Below are positions 44,644 through 55,159 of a DNA stretch of 64,000 nt, one piece after another (positions within the stretch are counted from its first letter, which is position 1; each line of letters starts with the position of its first letter). The notes under the pieces are model-generated. The model ran no database searches. It was not told where the DNA came from and was given only the letters and a program-made list of their open reading frames with translations. Source of the DNA: CAIKMD01 sp963729935 (GTDB lineage Bacteria > Pseudomonadota > Alphaproteobacteria > ATCC43930 > CGMCC-115725); the NCBI GenBank assembly GCA_963729935.1, contig CAVSPW010000005.1, forward strand, positions 310,001 to 374,000, given 5' to 3'. The position numbers and the translations under genes are program-made.

Positions 44644-45534
44644 ATGAGCGCGGAACAAATCACGCCGCCCTATCGCCCCTTCGCGGCGGGCGAGTTTCGC
44701 CTGCGCATGGGGCTGATGCCGGTGGCCGAGAGCGACTGGTTCGAGTGCGGGAGTGGTCTGGCGAGCGTGCTCGACGCCAAGCGCGCCTTGCTCGAAACCC
44801 GACACGGCGAGGTGTTTGGCGTCCGGCCCGAGGCCGAGGCGGCGGCAACCGAGCTCTTGGAATTGATGTCGGCGCATTTGCCGCGATACCACCGGGAGAT
44901 CTTTCGCCGCGAAGGCGATCGCCTCTTCAATGTCGCGACCGGCGAGGTCTGGAATCTTGCGCTGCCGCCGCTTCATCCGCTCGATCTTGCCGGACAACTC
45001 GTTGCCGAGGATCTGTGCATCCTCCAAGCTCAGGACGAGGGCTATGTTCTCGTCGGTGCCTCGATCTGTTCGCCCGCGCGCTGGCTTCTCGCCGACAAGA
45101 TGGGCCGGCCGCTCGGCGCCATCCACGACCCTGTCCCCGGTTACGAGGAAAGCCTCGGCGCAGCCGTCGATCAATTCTTCGCGGCCTTGAAGCCGGGCCG
45201 CCTGGTGGGACGGTTCAATTGGGGCATCACCGATGACCCGGCGCGGTTCCAACCCGCCGCGCGTGCCAGGCCGGCCAACGTCACGCCCGAAAACGCCGGC
45301 GAGACGCTATGGCTGAGGGTCGAGCGGCAGACCCTGCGGCGCTTGGCGCGAACCGGCGCCGTGATCTTTAGCATCGGAACCCACATCACGCGGCTCGATC
45401 GCGCGATCGGTTCCGCCGGCGACGCGCAAGCGCTTGCGGGAGCGATTTGTTCCATGCCGCACGCGATGCAGGCCTACAAACGGATCGCGCCGGTCGCGGC
45501 GCCCTTGCTTGCCTGGCTCGCGGCAATTCGCTGA
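44644..45534 (+). CDS. Heme-dependent oxidative N-demethylase alpha-subunit-like protein (DUF3445)
   Basis: A 296-residue protein of the DUF3445/HODM alpha-like family. Landmarks are PYRPF near the start, SPARWLLADKMGRPLGAIH, FNWGITDDP and LRVERQTLRRLARTGAV. Known relatives carry heme in a PAS-like fold and demethylate secondary or tertiary amines together with reductase subunits. No partner subunit gene is seen nearby. The start is uncertain: ATG 44644 fits the family N-terminus, ATG 44608 would add 12 basic residues; neither has a strong ribosome site. Confidence 0.82.
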   Translation: MSAEQITPPYRPFAAGEFRLRMGLMPVAESDWFECGSGLASVLDAKRALLETRHGEVFGVRPEAEAAATELLELMSAHLPRYHREIFRREGDRLFNVATGEVWNLALPPLHPLDLAGQLVAEDLCILQAQDEGYVLVGASICSPARWLLADKMGRPLGAIHDPVPGYEESLGAAVDQFFAALKPGRLVGRFNWGITDDPARFQPAARARPANVTPENAGETLWLRVERQTLRRLARTGAVIFSIGTHITRLDRAIGSAGDAQALAGAICSMPHAMQAYKRIAPVAAPLLAWLAAIR

Positions 45535-45552
45535 CGACGCGCGGACGAAAGC

Positions 45553-45999
45553 TCAGCGCTTCGGGAACGGCTCCTGGAATTCCCAGGTGTGGCCTTCGGG
45601 ATCGACGACGAAGAGCTGGGCGCTGCCGTTGCCGAGCAGGTTCTTCGCCTCGCCATAATCGATGCCCAGCGCCACCATGCGCGCGCGAAAGGCTTCGATA
45701 TCCTTCACCAGCCACGCCGTGTGCCGACCGGTCGGCGAGTATTTCGTGCCGGGGCCGGGCTTGTAGTCGCGCTCGGTCGCGATGAGGTGGAACTGCACCT
45801 TGTCGTCGGCATCGCCGAGCCAGGCGCCGCGGCCGATATCGTCGAGCGCCTTCGGCCGCTTCAAGAGTTTCAGGCCCAAGACCTCGACATAAAATTTGAT
45901 GCAGGCATCGAGATTCCGCTCGGCGACCGGAATCCCCTCATGCATCGAGCCGAGAAATGTGAAAGCGGGAATCTGGGTTTGCGTTGATGCGTCAGCCAT
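45553..45999 (-). CDS. VOC-superfamily protein (glyoxalase/bleomycin-resistance type)
   Basis: A 148-residue single-unit VOC protein with NLDACIKFYVEVLGLKLL, HTAWLVKDI and DPEGHTWEFQEPF, the last giving a probable metal-binding Glu. The ATG at 45999 has GAGGAG upstream; a longer frame adds 37 unlikely residues. It converges on the demethylase-like gene. It could act as a glyoxalase-like lyase, dioxygenase or sequestering protein. Confidence 0.85.
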   Translation of the reverse strand: MADASTQTQIPAFTFLGSMHEGIPVAERNLDACIKFYVEVLGLKLLKRPKALDDIGRGAWLGDADDKVQFHLIATERDYKPGPGTKYSPTGRHTAWLVKDIEAFRARMVALGIDYGEAKNLLGNGSAQLFVVDPEGHTWEFQEPFPKR

Positions 46000-46315
46000 C
46001 GCGACACTCCTCGGAATCTGCGTTCCACCCTGGGGCGAGCAAGACGCGAAGCCCGCACCCCGTCGATGCGCGGCCGGCTGACGGACTCGATGAATGGCCG
46101 GTCGCAGCAAGCCGCAATATCGCTTGAAAAGCTACGGTACCGGAAGGCAGGGACAGGGTCAAACGCACCCTTGCCGGCCGTTTCGGGATCATCGCGCGCA
46201 AAGCCTGTGGCGATCCAACCGGCGCTGCGATATGGTTCCGGACGCTCGCGGCATTGAGATAAGCGGGCATATCCCGGTCCAATCGACAAGGCCGGATTTT
46301 CGGGGGAGGATTTGC
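46000..46315. other. Intergenic region of 316 bases between divergent VOC and MFS genes
   Basis: It should hold promoters for the VOC gene (minus) and the tandem MFS pair (plus). GATAAG at about 46257 is a weak -10 candidate for the MFS genes. The short open frames crossing it have no ribosome sites. No repeats or RNA genes are seen. Confidence 0.4.
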
Positions 46316-47716
46316 ATGACGGATCGTTCGGCTTCGGGCGCGAGCGGCGAGATGCGCCAGATCGTGGCGCGCATCGAGCGGCTTCCTTACAGCTCGTGGC
46401 ATCGCAACATGCGGCTCATCATCTGCAGCGCATGGTTCTTCGATGCGTTCGATTCGATCACCATCGCCGTCGTGCTGCCGCCCCTCATCGGCCTCTGGCA
46501 CCTCGCTCCCGCGGATATCCCGCGCATGGTCGGATCGCTCATCGGCATCGGCTTTTTCGGCCAGCTGATCGGCGCGATCGGTTTCGGCTGGATCGCCGAG
46601 CGCTGGGGCCGGCTCAACAGCATGATCGTGACCTTGCTGATCTTCTCGCTGGGCGCGCTCGCCTGCGCCTTCGCCACGAGCTACGACATGATGTGGTGGC
46701 TGCGCTTCGTCCAAGGCATCGGGCTGGGCGGCGAAGTGCCGCTGATGGCCGCCTACATCAACGAATTCGCCAAGGCCGAAGGCCGCGGCCGGTTCTCGCT
46801 CTCGGCCCAGGTCCTGTTCTCGATCGGCCTGCCGGTCTGCGCGTTCGTCGCCATCTATATCGTGCCGCATTGGGGCTGGCAGTGGATGTTCGTCATCGGC
46901 GCCGTCCCCGCGCTGATCACGATTCCTTTGCGCACCATGCTGCCGGAATCGCCCCGCTGGCTCGCGAGCCGCGGCCGGTTCGCGGAAGCCGACCGCGGCT
47001 TGAAGCGGCTCGAGGATATCGCCACAAGCGAAGGCAAGACGATTCCCGCCTTGCCGCGCGACTTGCCGCTGGTCGACGAGGCCAAGCCACGCTTCGCCGA
47101 GCTCTTCCAAGGGATCTATCTGAAGCGCACGATTTCGGTGTGGTTGATCTGGATCGGCGCCTATTTCGTGACCTATGGGCTCACGGCCTGGGCGCCGACC
47201 TTGTTCAGCTTCGTGTTCCACCTGCCGGTCCAGACCGCGCTCACCTACAATTTCGTCCTCAGCGGCGTCGGGCTCGCCGGTGCCTTGCTTACGATCTATC
47301 TCATCGAGGCGATCGGCCGGCGGCCGATGTTCATTATCGGGCTCGGCGTCTGTTGCGTGCCGCTGCTGTCCTTTGCGTTTCTCGGCCATCTGAGCGCCTT
47401 TGGCGTGCTCATGGTGGTGTCGGGTTCCTTCTTCTTCTGCAGCTTCCTCGCCTTGGGCCTCGCCACCTACACGGCCGAGATCTATCCGACCCATCTGCGC
47501 GCGCTCGGCGGCGGCGTCGCCAGCGCCTGGCAGCGCGCGGCCTCGATGGCGGGGCCGATCGTCGTCGGCTGGGTGCTGCCGCATTGGGGGCTCAACGCGG
47601 TCTTCGTGGTATTCGGGCTCTTCGCGCTGATGGGCGCGGTCGTCGCCGTCTTCTTCGCGATCGAGACCCGCTCGCACGTGCTCGAGACCCTCTCGCCCGC
47701 GCTCAAACGCGGTTAG
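46316..47716 (+). CDS. MFS transporter, first copy of a tandem pair
   Basis: A 466-residue transporter of the sugar/metabolite MFS family with about twelve segments. Family motifs are GWIAERWGRLNS, LPESPRWLASRGRF in the central loop and AEIYPTHLRALGGG. GGGGGAGG stands before the ATG at 46316 (MTDRSASG); the longer open frame is not supported. It is followed after 27 bases by a close paralogue. Substrate is unknown. Confidence 0.9.
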   Translation: MTDRSASGASGEMRQIVARIERLPYSSWHRNMRLIICSAWFFDAFDSITIAVVLPPLIGLWHLAPADIPRMVGSLIGIGFFGQLIGAIGFGWIAERWGRLNSMIVTLLIFSLGALACAFATSYDMMWWLRFVQGIGLGGEVPLMAAYINEFAKAEGRGRFSLSAQVLFSIGLPVCAFVAIYIVPHWGWQWMFVIGAVPALITIPLRTMLPESPRWLASRGRFAEADRGLKRLEDIATSEGKTIPALPRDLPLVDEAKPRFAELFQGIYLKRTISVWLIWIGAYFVTYGLTAWAPTLFSFVFHLPVQTALTYNFVLSGVGLAGALLTIYLIEAIGRRPMFIIGLGVCCVPLLSFAFLGHLSAFGVLMVVSGSFFFCSFLALGLATYTAEIYPTHLRALGGGVASAWQRAASMAGPIVVGWVLPHWGLNAVFVVFGLFALMGAVVAVFFAIETRSHVLETLSPALKRG

Positions 47717-47743
47717 CGGCGGCCCTTCGATGGAGACATCACG

Positions 47744-49132
47744 ATGACCCACATCACGGCTTCGGATCAGCGCGGCGACATGCGCCACATCGTGGCGCGG
47801 ATCGAGCGGGTTCCCTATTGCTCGTGGCATCGAAACATGCGGCTCATCATTTGCACCGCGTGGTTCTTCGACGCCTTCAACTCGGTCGCGATCGCTTACG
47901 TGCTGCCGCCGCTGATCGGCCTGTGGCATCTGACCCCGCCGCAAATCGGGCCACTGATCGGGGTCGGCTTTGCCGGCCAGTTGATCGGCGCGATCGGGTT
48001 CGGCTGGATCGCCGAACGATGGGGACGGCGCAATTCAATGCTGGCGACCTTGCTCATTTTCACTCTGGGCGCCTTGGCTTGCGCGTTTGCCTCCAACTAC
48101 AACACGCTCTTTAGCTTCCGCTTCGTTCAAGGGATCGGCTTGGGCGGCGAGGTGCCGCTGATGGCCGCCTACATCAACGAATTCGCCAAGGCCAAGGGCC
48201 GCGGCCGCTTTTCGCTCAACGTTCAGGTGCTGTTCTCGATCGGGTTGCTGGGCGTGGCGCTCGCTGGCGTCTATGTCGTGCCGCGTTGGGGCTGGCAATG
48301 GATGTTCGTGATCGGCGCGGTGCCCGCCCTGCTCGCGATTCCGCTGCGAACCTTGTTGCCCGAATCGCCGCGCTGGCTCGCGAGCCAGGGACGCTTCGAC
48401 GAAGCCGACCATGCCTTGAGGCGAATCGAAGACATCGCGACGCGCGAAGGCCGGGCGATTCCGGCCTTGCCGGCCGATCTTCCGATGGTCGTGCAGGTCA
48501 AGCCGCATTTCGCCGATCTGTTCAAGGGAATCTATTTGAAGCGCACGCTCTCGGTATGGCTCCTCTGGATCGGCGCCTATTTCGTGTCCTATGGGGTCAC
48601 CGCCTGGGTCCCGACGCTCTTCCGCACCGTCTATCACCTCCCCGTGCAGCAATCCTTGACCTACGGGCTCATCATCAGCGGCTTTGGTCTGTTGGGCGCG
48701 TTTCTGACGATCTATTTGATCGAGGCGATCGGGCGGCGGCCGGTGCTGATCGTCAGTCTCACCGGATGCTGCATACCGCTGCTCTCCTTCGTGTTCCTGC
48801 CGCCATTGACCGCTTTCGCCACGCTTTGCCTCGTGACGGTCGCCTTCTTCTTTCTCACCTTTTCGCTTTTGAGCCTCGCCACCTACACGGCGGAGATCTA
48901 TCCCACCCAGCTGCGCGCGCTCGGCGGCGGCGTCGCCAGCGCGTGGCAGCGCGGCGCGTCCATGGTCGGCACCACGGTCGTCGGCTGGATCCTGCCCTTA
49001 TGGGGCATCAACGCCGTCTATGTGATGTTCGGGCTTTTCGCCTTGATGGGCGCGGTGGTCGCCGTCTTCTTCGCGATCGAGACGCGCGCCCGGGTGCTCG
49101 AGAGCCTGTCGCCGGCGCTCGGCCGAAGTTAG
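47744..49132 (+). CDS. MFS transporter, second copy of a tandem pair
   Basis: A 462-residue paralogue of the preceding gene, alike along its full length. Shared stretches include SWHRNMRLIIC, GLGGEVPLMAAYINEFAKA and LRALGGGVASAWQR. GGAGA precedes the ATG. Its stop overlaps the convergent ABC permease gene by four bases. The pair probably came from a local duplication and has since diverged, mostly in the membrane segments. Confidence 0.9.
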   Translation: MTHITASDQRGDMRHIVARIERVPYCSWHRNMRLIICTAWFFDAFNSVAIAYVLPPLIGLWHLTPPQIGPLIGVGFAGQLIGAIGFGWIAERWGRRNSMLATLLIFTLGALACAFASNYNTLFSFRFVQGIGLGGEVPLMAAYINEFAKAKGRGRFSLNVQVLFSIGLLGVALAGVYVVPRWGWQWMFVIGAVPALLAIPLRTLLPESPRWLASQGRFDEADHALRRIEDIATREGRAIPALPADLPMVVQVKPHFADLFKGIYLKRTLSVWLLWIGAYFVSYGVTAWVPTLFRTVYHLPVQQSLTYGLIISGFGLLGAFLTIYLIEAIGRRPVLIVSLTGCCIPLLSFVFLPPLTAFATLCLVTVAFFFLTFSLLSLATYTAEIYPTQLRALGGGVASAWQRGASMVGTTVVGWILPLWGINAVYVMFGLFALMGAVVAVFFAIETRARVLESLSPALGRS

Positions 49133-49893
49133 CGGCGGCGCCAGCGCAGGAGCCGCGCCTCGGCCGCCTGAAGCGCCAGATTGCTGACGAGGCCGATCAA
49201 TCCCAAGAGGATGACGCCGGCGAAGAGATTGGCCGAATGAAACGACCGGCCTTCCAAGAGGATGTAATAGCCGAGGCCGTTCTCGCTGGTCAGCATCTCG
49301 CCGACCACGGTCAGCACCAGCGCCACGGTGAGCCCGAGCCGCGCGCCGGCCAGGATGTCGGGCTGCGCGTTGGGCAGCGCGATCTTCCATAGCACGTGCA
49401 GGCGCCCGAGCTTCAAGACGCGGCTGACCTCGATGAGGCGCGGCTCCACCGCCGAAACCCCGTGAACCGTGGCCAGCAGCACGGGCCAAACCGCGCCGAT
49501 CGCGATCACCACCAACACCATGTCGCCGGTCAGGCCGAGGAAGGCGATCACGATCGGCATGAAGGCCGAGACCGGCACCGGCCGAATCATTTCGAGCGTC
49601 GGCGCCAGATAGTCGCGCGCGTGACGCGAGCTGCCGATGAGCGCGCCCAGCGCGATGCCGCCGACCGAAGCCAGCAGCCAGCCGTAAAACATGCGCCGCA
49701 CGGTCGCCACGGTCACCTTGGCGATCGGACCGGTGCCGAGCCCGGTCACGAGCGCATTCCATGCCTTGTCGGGTCCGGGCAGAAAGACCGGCGGGATGCC
49801 GCCGTGATCGGCCGCCAATTGCCACAAGGCGACCAGCAGCGCGGTCACGGCGATGCTGCCGAGATACCAAAGCGCGCGCTCGAGCCGGCTCAT
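49129..49893 (-). CDS. ABC transporter permease (SsuC/TauC-like), second of two
   Basis: A 254-residue permease with about six membrane segments and the EAA-type loop VLKLGRLHVLWKIALPNAQP. GGAGG stands four bases before the ATG at 49893, which overlaps the preceding permease gene by four bases. Together with the genes at 49890-51427 and the receptor at 51665-52597 it forms the second complete NMT1-type importer of the window. Confidence 0.9.
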   Translation of the reverse strand: MSRLERALWYLGSIAVTALLVALWQLAADHGGIPPVFLPGPDKAWNALVTGLGTGPIAKVTVATVRRMFYGWLLASVGGIALGALIGSSRHARDYLAPTLEMIRPVPVSAFMPIVIAFLGLTGDMVLVVIAIGAVWPVLLATVHGVSAVEPRLIEVSRVLKLGRLHVLWKIALPNAQPDILAGARLGLTVALVLTVVGEMLTSENGLGYYILLEGRSFHSANLFAGVILLGLIGLVSNLALQAAEARLLRWRRR

Positions 49894-50648
49894 CGCGCCT
49901 CCACGACCAAACCGGCCCGCCCGAAAAGCCGCCGCTGCGCGAACAAAAGCGCGGCATTCAAGCCGCCGCCGACAATGCCGATCCAGAGCAGCATCGCGAA
50001 CATGCGGTCGGGATGGAGCGATTGCGACGCCTTCATGAGCTCGAAGCCGACGCCCAGAGGATTGATCGTGATCTCGACCGTGACCGCGATGATGAGCGCC
50101 ACCGCGGCCGAAAGACGAAAGGCGACGAAATAGCGCGGCAGCGCCGCCGGCAGCACGATCTTGATCACGCGGCCCGCGGGCGAGAGCCGCAACATCCGGC
50201 ACAGATCCAGAAGCTGCGGCTCGATATTGGCGATCGCGGCATGCCCATAGATCGCGACCGGCCAGAAGCACGCGAAAGAGCACAAGGTGATCTCCATCGG
50301 AAAGCCGAAGCCGAAGATCAGCATCGCGACCGGAATGAGCGCCACCGGCGGAACCGGCCGCAAGGTTTCGATCGAGAATTGCATCAGCCGCGCGAAGGTC
50401 GGGACCAGCCCCATCGCGACGCTGAAGACGAGCGCGAGCCCGCCGCCGATGCCGAGGCCGCACAGCACCGAGAACAAGGTCTCGGCCGTGCGATGGAGCA
50501 AGGTGCCGTCCCGCACAGCGCCGTAGAACGCGACCGCGATCTGCGACGGCGCGGCCAGCGAATCGCTCTCGACCCCGCCCGCCCGCATCCCGATTTCCCA
50601 GAAGGCGAGGAACAGGACGGGAAAGACGAGCGCCTTCAGCGTTCTCAC
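49890..50648 (-). CDS. ABC transporter permease (SsuC/TauC-like), first of two
   Basis: A 252-residue permease with about six membrane segments and an EAA-type loop (MLRLSPAGRVIKIVLPAALP). The start is a GTG that overlaps the ATPase stop as GTGA. It is similar in type to, but clearly diverged from, the permeases at 16116-17771. Confidence 0.9.
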   Translation of the reverse strand: MRTLKALVFPVLFLAFWEIGMRAGGVESDSLAAPSQIAVAFYGAVRDGTLLHRTAETLFSVLCGLGIGGGLALVFSVAMGLVPTFARLMQFSIETLRPVPPVALIPVAMLIFGFGFPMEITLCSFACFWPVAIYGHAAIANIEPQLLDLCRMLRLSPAGRVIKIVLPAALPRYFVAFRLSAAVALIIAVTVEITINPLGVGFELMKASQSLHPDRMFAMLLWIGIVGGGLNAALLFAQRRLFGRAGLVVEAR

Positions 50649-51427
50649 GATCCGCCCGCGCTGATGAAGCGGAAGATCTCGTGCCGGAGCCGGATGAACT
50701 CGGGATCCTCGCGCGTCGTCAGCTGATTGCGCGCCCGCGGCAGCCTCACGTCGAAGATCTGCGCGATCCGCCCCGGATTGGGGTAGAGCGCGACCACGCG
50801 GTCGCCGAGATAGATCGCCTCCTCGAGATCATGGGTGACGAAGAGGGCCGTGGTCCGGCTCGCCCGGATGATGCGCAGCAATTCGTCCTGCAGGGACTGA
50901 CGCGTCATCGCGTCGAGCGCGCCGAAAGGCTCGTCCATCAACAGAACCGAGGGCTCCTGCGCGAGGCAACGCGCGATCTGGAGACGCTGCTGCATCCCGC
51001 CCGAGAGCTGGATCGGGAATTGCTCGGCATGGCCCGCGAGGCCGACCGTCGCCAGCAGGTCGCCGATGCGTCGGGCACGCGCGGCGCGCGGCACGCTGCT
51101 CGCTTCGAGCGCCAGGGAGACGTTGCCGGCGGCGTTGCGCCAGGGCAGAAGCGCCTTGCCGTAATCCTGGAACATGAACGCGACCGCATGCGCGGGCTCG
51201 GTCACGACCTTGCCGGCGTGGATCACCGCGCCGCGCTCGGGCGAAAGCAGCCCCGCGACCATGCGCAGCATCGTCGTCTTGCCGCAGCCCGACGGGCCGA
51301 CCATGCAGACGAACTCGGATGTCCGCACGCCGAGATTGATGTCGCTCAGCACCGGCCGATCGCCGAAACGATGCGACACGCCGCGAAACTCGATGAGCGT
51401 TTCGGCTTGCGGATTGGCGTCGGTCAT
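50645..51427 (-). CDS. ABC transporter ATP-binding protein (SsuB/TauB/NrtD-like)
   Basis: A 260-residue ATPase with Walker A GPSGCGKTT, Q-loop FMFQDYGKALLPW, signature LSGGMQQRLQIARCL, Walker B VLLMDEPFGALD and switch His in VTHDLEEA. The ATG at 51427 (MTDANPQAE) is taken as start although no strong ribosome site is seen; the longer frame adds 49 unlikely residues. It is first of three coupled minus-strand genes and is divergent from the receptor gene. Confidence 0.92.
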   Translation of the reverse strand: MTDANPQAETLIEFRGVSHRFGDRPVLSDINLGVRTSEFVCMVGPSGCGKTTMLRMVAGLLSPERGAVIHAGKVVTEPAHAVAFMFQDYGKALLPWRNAAGNVSLALEASSVPRAARARRIGDLLATVGLAGHAEQFPIQLSGGMQQRLQIARCLAQEPSVLLMDEPFGALDAMTRQSLQDELLRIIRASRTTALFVTHDLEEAIYLGDRVVALYPNPGRIAQIFDVRLPRARNQLTTREDPEFIRLRHEIFRFISAGGS

Positions 51428-51664
51428 GATGCGCGGGCGGCCGAGAGCGAATAGCGAGACCGGGTTGGCGACATGGGACCGAAGATGCCCGTCCGCGCGC
51501 GACTTGTCGAGCGCTCGCGCGCATCGCGCCAGCGCCGCGCTTGAGTGGGATTTGCGGTATGAAGCGTGGGACAACCCCCGCTACAAGGACGGCGGGGCTT
51601 GTGCTAACGTCGCGCTCAATCGCGGCCGCCTCGGCCGTCACGCGATGATAGGGAGGAATATTCG

Positions 51665-52597
51665 ATGCCGCGTTTCAGGACTCTCATGCTTGCCGCGTTT
51701 GCGATCGCCCTGGTGCTCGCGGGGACGACGGCCGCACGCGCGCAGCAGAAGATCAAGATGGCCTACACCGCGGTCAGCGGCTTCACCCTCGGTTATGTCG
51801 CCGAACAGCAGGGCTTCTTCCAGAAGCATGGCGTCGATGTCGACTTCGTCCAGACCGCGATCTCCGGAAACATTCCGAGCGCCATCGTGAGCGGCTCGGT
51901 CGATATCGGCGGGCCGACCATGCCCTCGGTGCTGCAAGCCAATGACGCCGGGCTCGACCTCGTCGTCTTCTCGGGCGGCGCGGTCTATCCCTTGACCGGC
52001 GACGTGCTGGTCGTGCGGCCGAACTCCGGCATCAAGACGACGAAGGATCTGAAGGACAAGACGGTGGGCGTGCCGGGTCTCGGCGCGCTCCTCCACATCA
52101 TGCTGCGGCGCGATCTGAAGGCGAACGGCGTCGACCCCGACAGCGTCCGCTATGTGGAGGTCGGCTTTCCCCAGGCGGGCGATGCGCTGAAAAGCGGACA
52201 GATCGACGCCTATCCGTCGCAGGCGCCCTTCACCGCGCGCATCATCCAATCGGGCGCGGGCGTCCCGGTCGCGAATTGGCTGAAGAGCACGCCCGACGGC
52301 ACCCCGACCGTGGTCTGGGCGACGACGCGCAAATGGGCGGATGCGCACAAGCAGGCGATCGAGGGTTTGCGCGCGGGAATGAACGAAGCAAAAGAATTCA
52401 TCAAGACGCACAAGGACGAGACCGATCAGGCGATCGCCAAATACACCGGTCTGCCCGAAAAAGTGGTCGCCTCGATCGCGGTGCCGCCGCTCGACGTCGA
52501 TCTGAACGCCAAGCAAATCCAATTTTGGATCGACATCTGCAAGGAGCAGAAGCTCATCAAGAGCAACCCGACCCCCGCCAGCCTTTGGGTGAAATAA
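51665..52597 (+). CDS. ABC transporter substrate-binding protein (NMT1/SsuA-like)
   Basis: A 310-residue exported receptor with a Sec signal (MPRFRTLMLAAFAIALVLAG, then TTAARAQQ) and the NMT1 pattern QQGFFQKHGVDVDFVQ. GGGAGGAATATTCG precedes the ATG. It is divergent from the ATPase and permease genes at 49129-51427 across 237 bases and is probably their receptor. It converges on the SGNH hydrolase gene. Confidence 0.92.
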   Translation: MPRFRTLMLAAFAIALVLAGTTAARAQQKIKMAYTAVSGFTLGYVAEQQGFFQKHGVDVDFVQTAISGNIPSAIVSGSVDIGGPTMPSVLQANDAGLDLVVFSGGAVYPLTGDVLVVRPNSGIKTTKDLKDKTVGVPGLGALLHIMLRRDLKANGVDPDSVRYVEVGFPQAGDALKSGQIDAYPSQAPFTARIIQSGAGVPVANWLKSTPDGTPTVVWATTRKWADAHKQAIEGLRAGMNEAKEFIKTHKDETDQAIAKYTGLPEKVVASIAVPPLDVDLNAKQIQFWIDICKEQKLIKSNPTPASLWVK

Positions 52598-52620
52598 GCG
52601 AGCGAGCCTCACCGCCACCT

Positions 52621-53769
52621 CTAGGTAAAGAGCCCCAGATCGATCGCGTCGCCCATCGCGCGATAGCCCTTGTCGCTGGGATGGAGGTGGTCGCTGCAAT
52701 CATAGGCCGGCAGCATGCTGGTCGGGTGCGCGGGGTCGCGCAGCGCCGCGTCGAAATCGATCACCGCATCGAAGGCGCTCCCGGTCCGGATCCATTCATT
52801 GATCGCCTGGCGCTTTTGCTCGCCCTGGGGCGTCCAGGCGCCGGGATGATAGGTCTCGTTCTCGTAAGGCAGCAAGGTCGCGCCATAGATGACGAGGCCG
52901 CGCGCCTTGGCGCGCAGCGCGAATTGCTTCAAGCCGGCGATCATCTGCTCGGCCGTCACCATTTCGGCGGGATTGCCGCGCTGATTGCGCAGATCGTTGG
53001 TGCCGATGAAGAGGATGACATAGGTGGCGCCGGTTTGCGCGAGCGCATCGCGATCGAAGCGCCGCAGCCCGCTCTCGCCGCGCATCTCGTGCAGGATGCG
53101 GTTGCCGCCTATGCCTTGATTCATCACGCCGAGGGCGCGGCCTTGGCGCGCGGCGAGCCGGCGCGCGAGCTGATCGGGCCAGCGGCTGTTCGAATCGAGG
53201 CTCGACAGGTTGCCCTCGGTCAGCGAATCCCCAAAGCACACGATGCCGCCGGTCTCGGGCGTCGCGAGCATTTCGATCGCGCTCAGGAAATACCAGTTCT
53301 CCGTCGTCGCCGCGACCGGCAGGGCGATGGCGGCCGTGAAATCGCCCGGCGGCGAGATGTAATTCGTCTGATGGCAATTGCCGTGGCCGGTGATCGGCAA
53401 GCTCTCGGGGATCTCGCCGGGCAGGTGGAGGCTGATCGCGAGATCGGCGAGCGCGGGCACGTCGAGATCGACCGGGTCGCTGACCATCAGCGCGCCCACC
53501 GGAATGGTCGCACCGGTCTCGCCGCCGAAGGTCACGCTGCGGTCGGAGCCCGGCACGATGCGCTCGGTCTTACCGTCGCGCAAGCCGACATGCACGGCGC
53601 CGATCGAAAGCTTCTGCGTCCCGAAGGCGTTCGAGAACCGCAGGCGCAGCCGCTTGCCGCCCAAGCTCACCCGCGCGATGAGCCGCAAGGTCTGGTTGCT
53701 GAATTTGCTCTGATCGACCGTGACGAGCCCGTTGGTCCAGGCGCCGACCCACTGCATGGCCGCTGGCAT
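52621..53769 (-). CDS. SGNH/GDSL-family hydrolase
   Basis: A 382-residue esterase-type protein. The N-terminal 170 residues form a beta-rich region, followed by the SGNH core with Ser182 (GDSLTEG), the Asn in GTNDLR and the Asp360/His363 pair in DHLHPSD. No signal peptide is visible, so it is probably cytoplasmic, unlike many family members. GGGGGAAAGC precedes the ATG. It is divergent from pobA across 192 bases. The substrate is unknown; aryl or alkyl esters are possible. Confidence 0.9.
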   Translation of the reverse strand: MPAAMQWVGAWTNGLVTVDQSKFSNQTLRLIARVSLGGKRLRLRFSNAFGTQKLSIGAVHVGLRDGKTERIVPGSDRSVTFGGETGATIPVGALMVSDPVDLDVPALADLAISLHLPGEIPESLPITGHGNCHQTNYISPPGDFTAAIALPVAATTENWYFLSAIEMLATPETGGIVCFGDSLTEGNLSSLDSNSRWPDQLARRLAARQGRALGVMNQGIGGNRILHEMRGESGLRRFDRDALAQTGATYVILFIGTNDLRNQRGNPAEMVTAEQMIAGLKQFALRAKARGLVIYGATLLPYENETYHPGAWTPQGEQKRQAINEWIRTGSAFDAVIDFDAALRDPAHPTSMLPAYDCSDHLHPSDKGYRAMGDAIDLGLFT

Positions 53770-53814
53770 GCTTTCCCCCTTCTCGATACCGTCCTTTTTC
53801 GAGCGCGATCATAA

Positions 53815-55134
<1,320 letters not shown>

Positions 55135-55137
55135 GGC

Positions 55138-55159
55138 GCCCGCGCGCTAGCGCGCGGGC
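55138..55159. terminator. Perfect 22-base palindrome between pobA and the orphan binding-protein gene
   Basis: A fully self-complementary GC-rich sequence centred on CTAG starts four bases after the pobA stop and covers the stop codon of the convergent binding-protein gene. It could serve both strands as a shared terminator. There is no T-run. Confidence 0.5.

Noticed and set aside
46066..46257. A 63-codon plus-strand frame between the VOC and MFS genes
   Set aside because: No ribosome site and a composition typical of chance frames.
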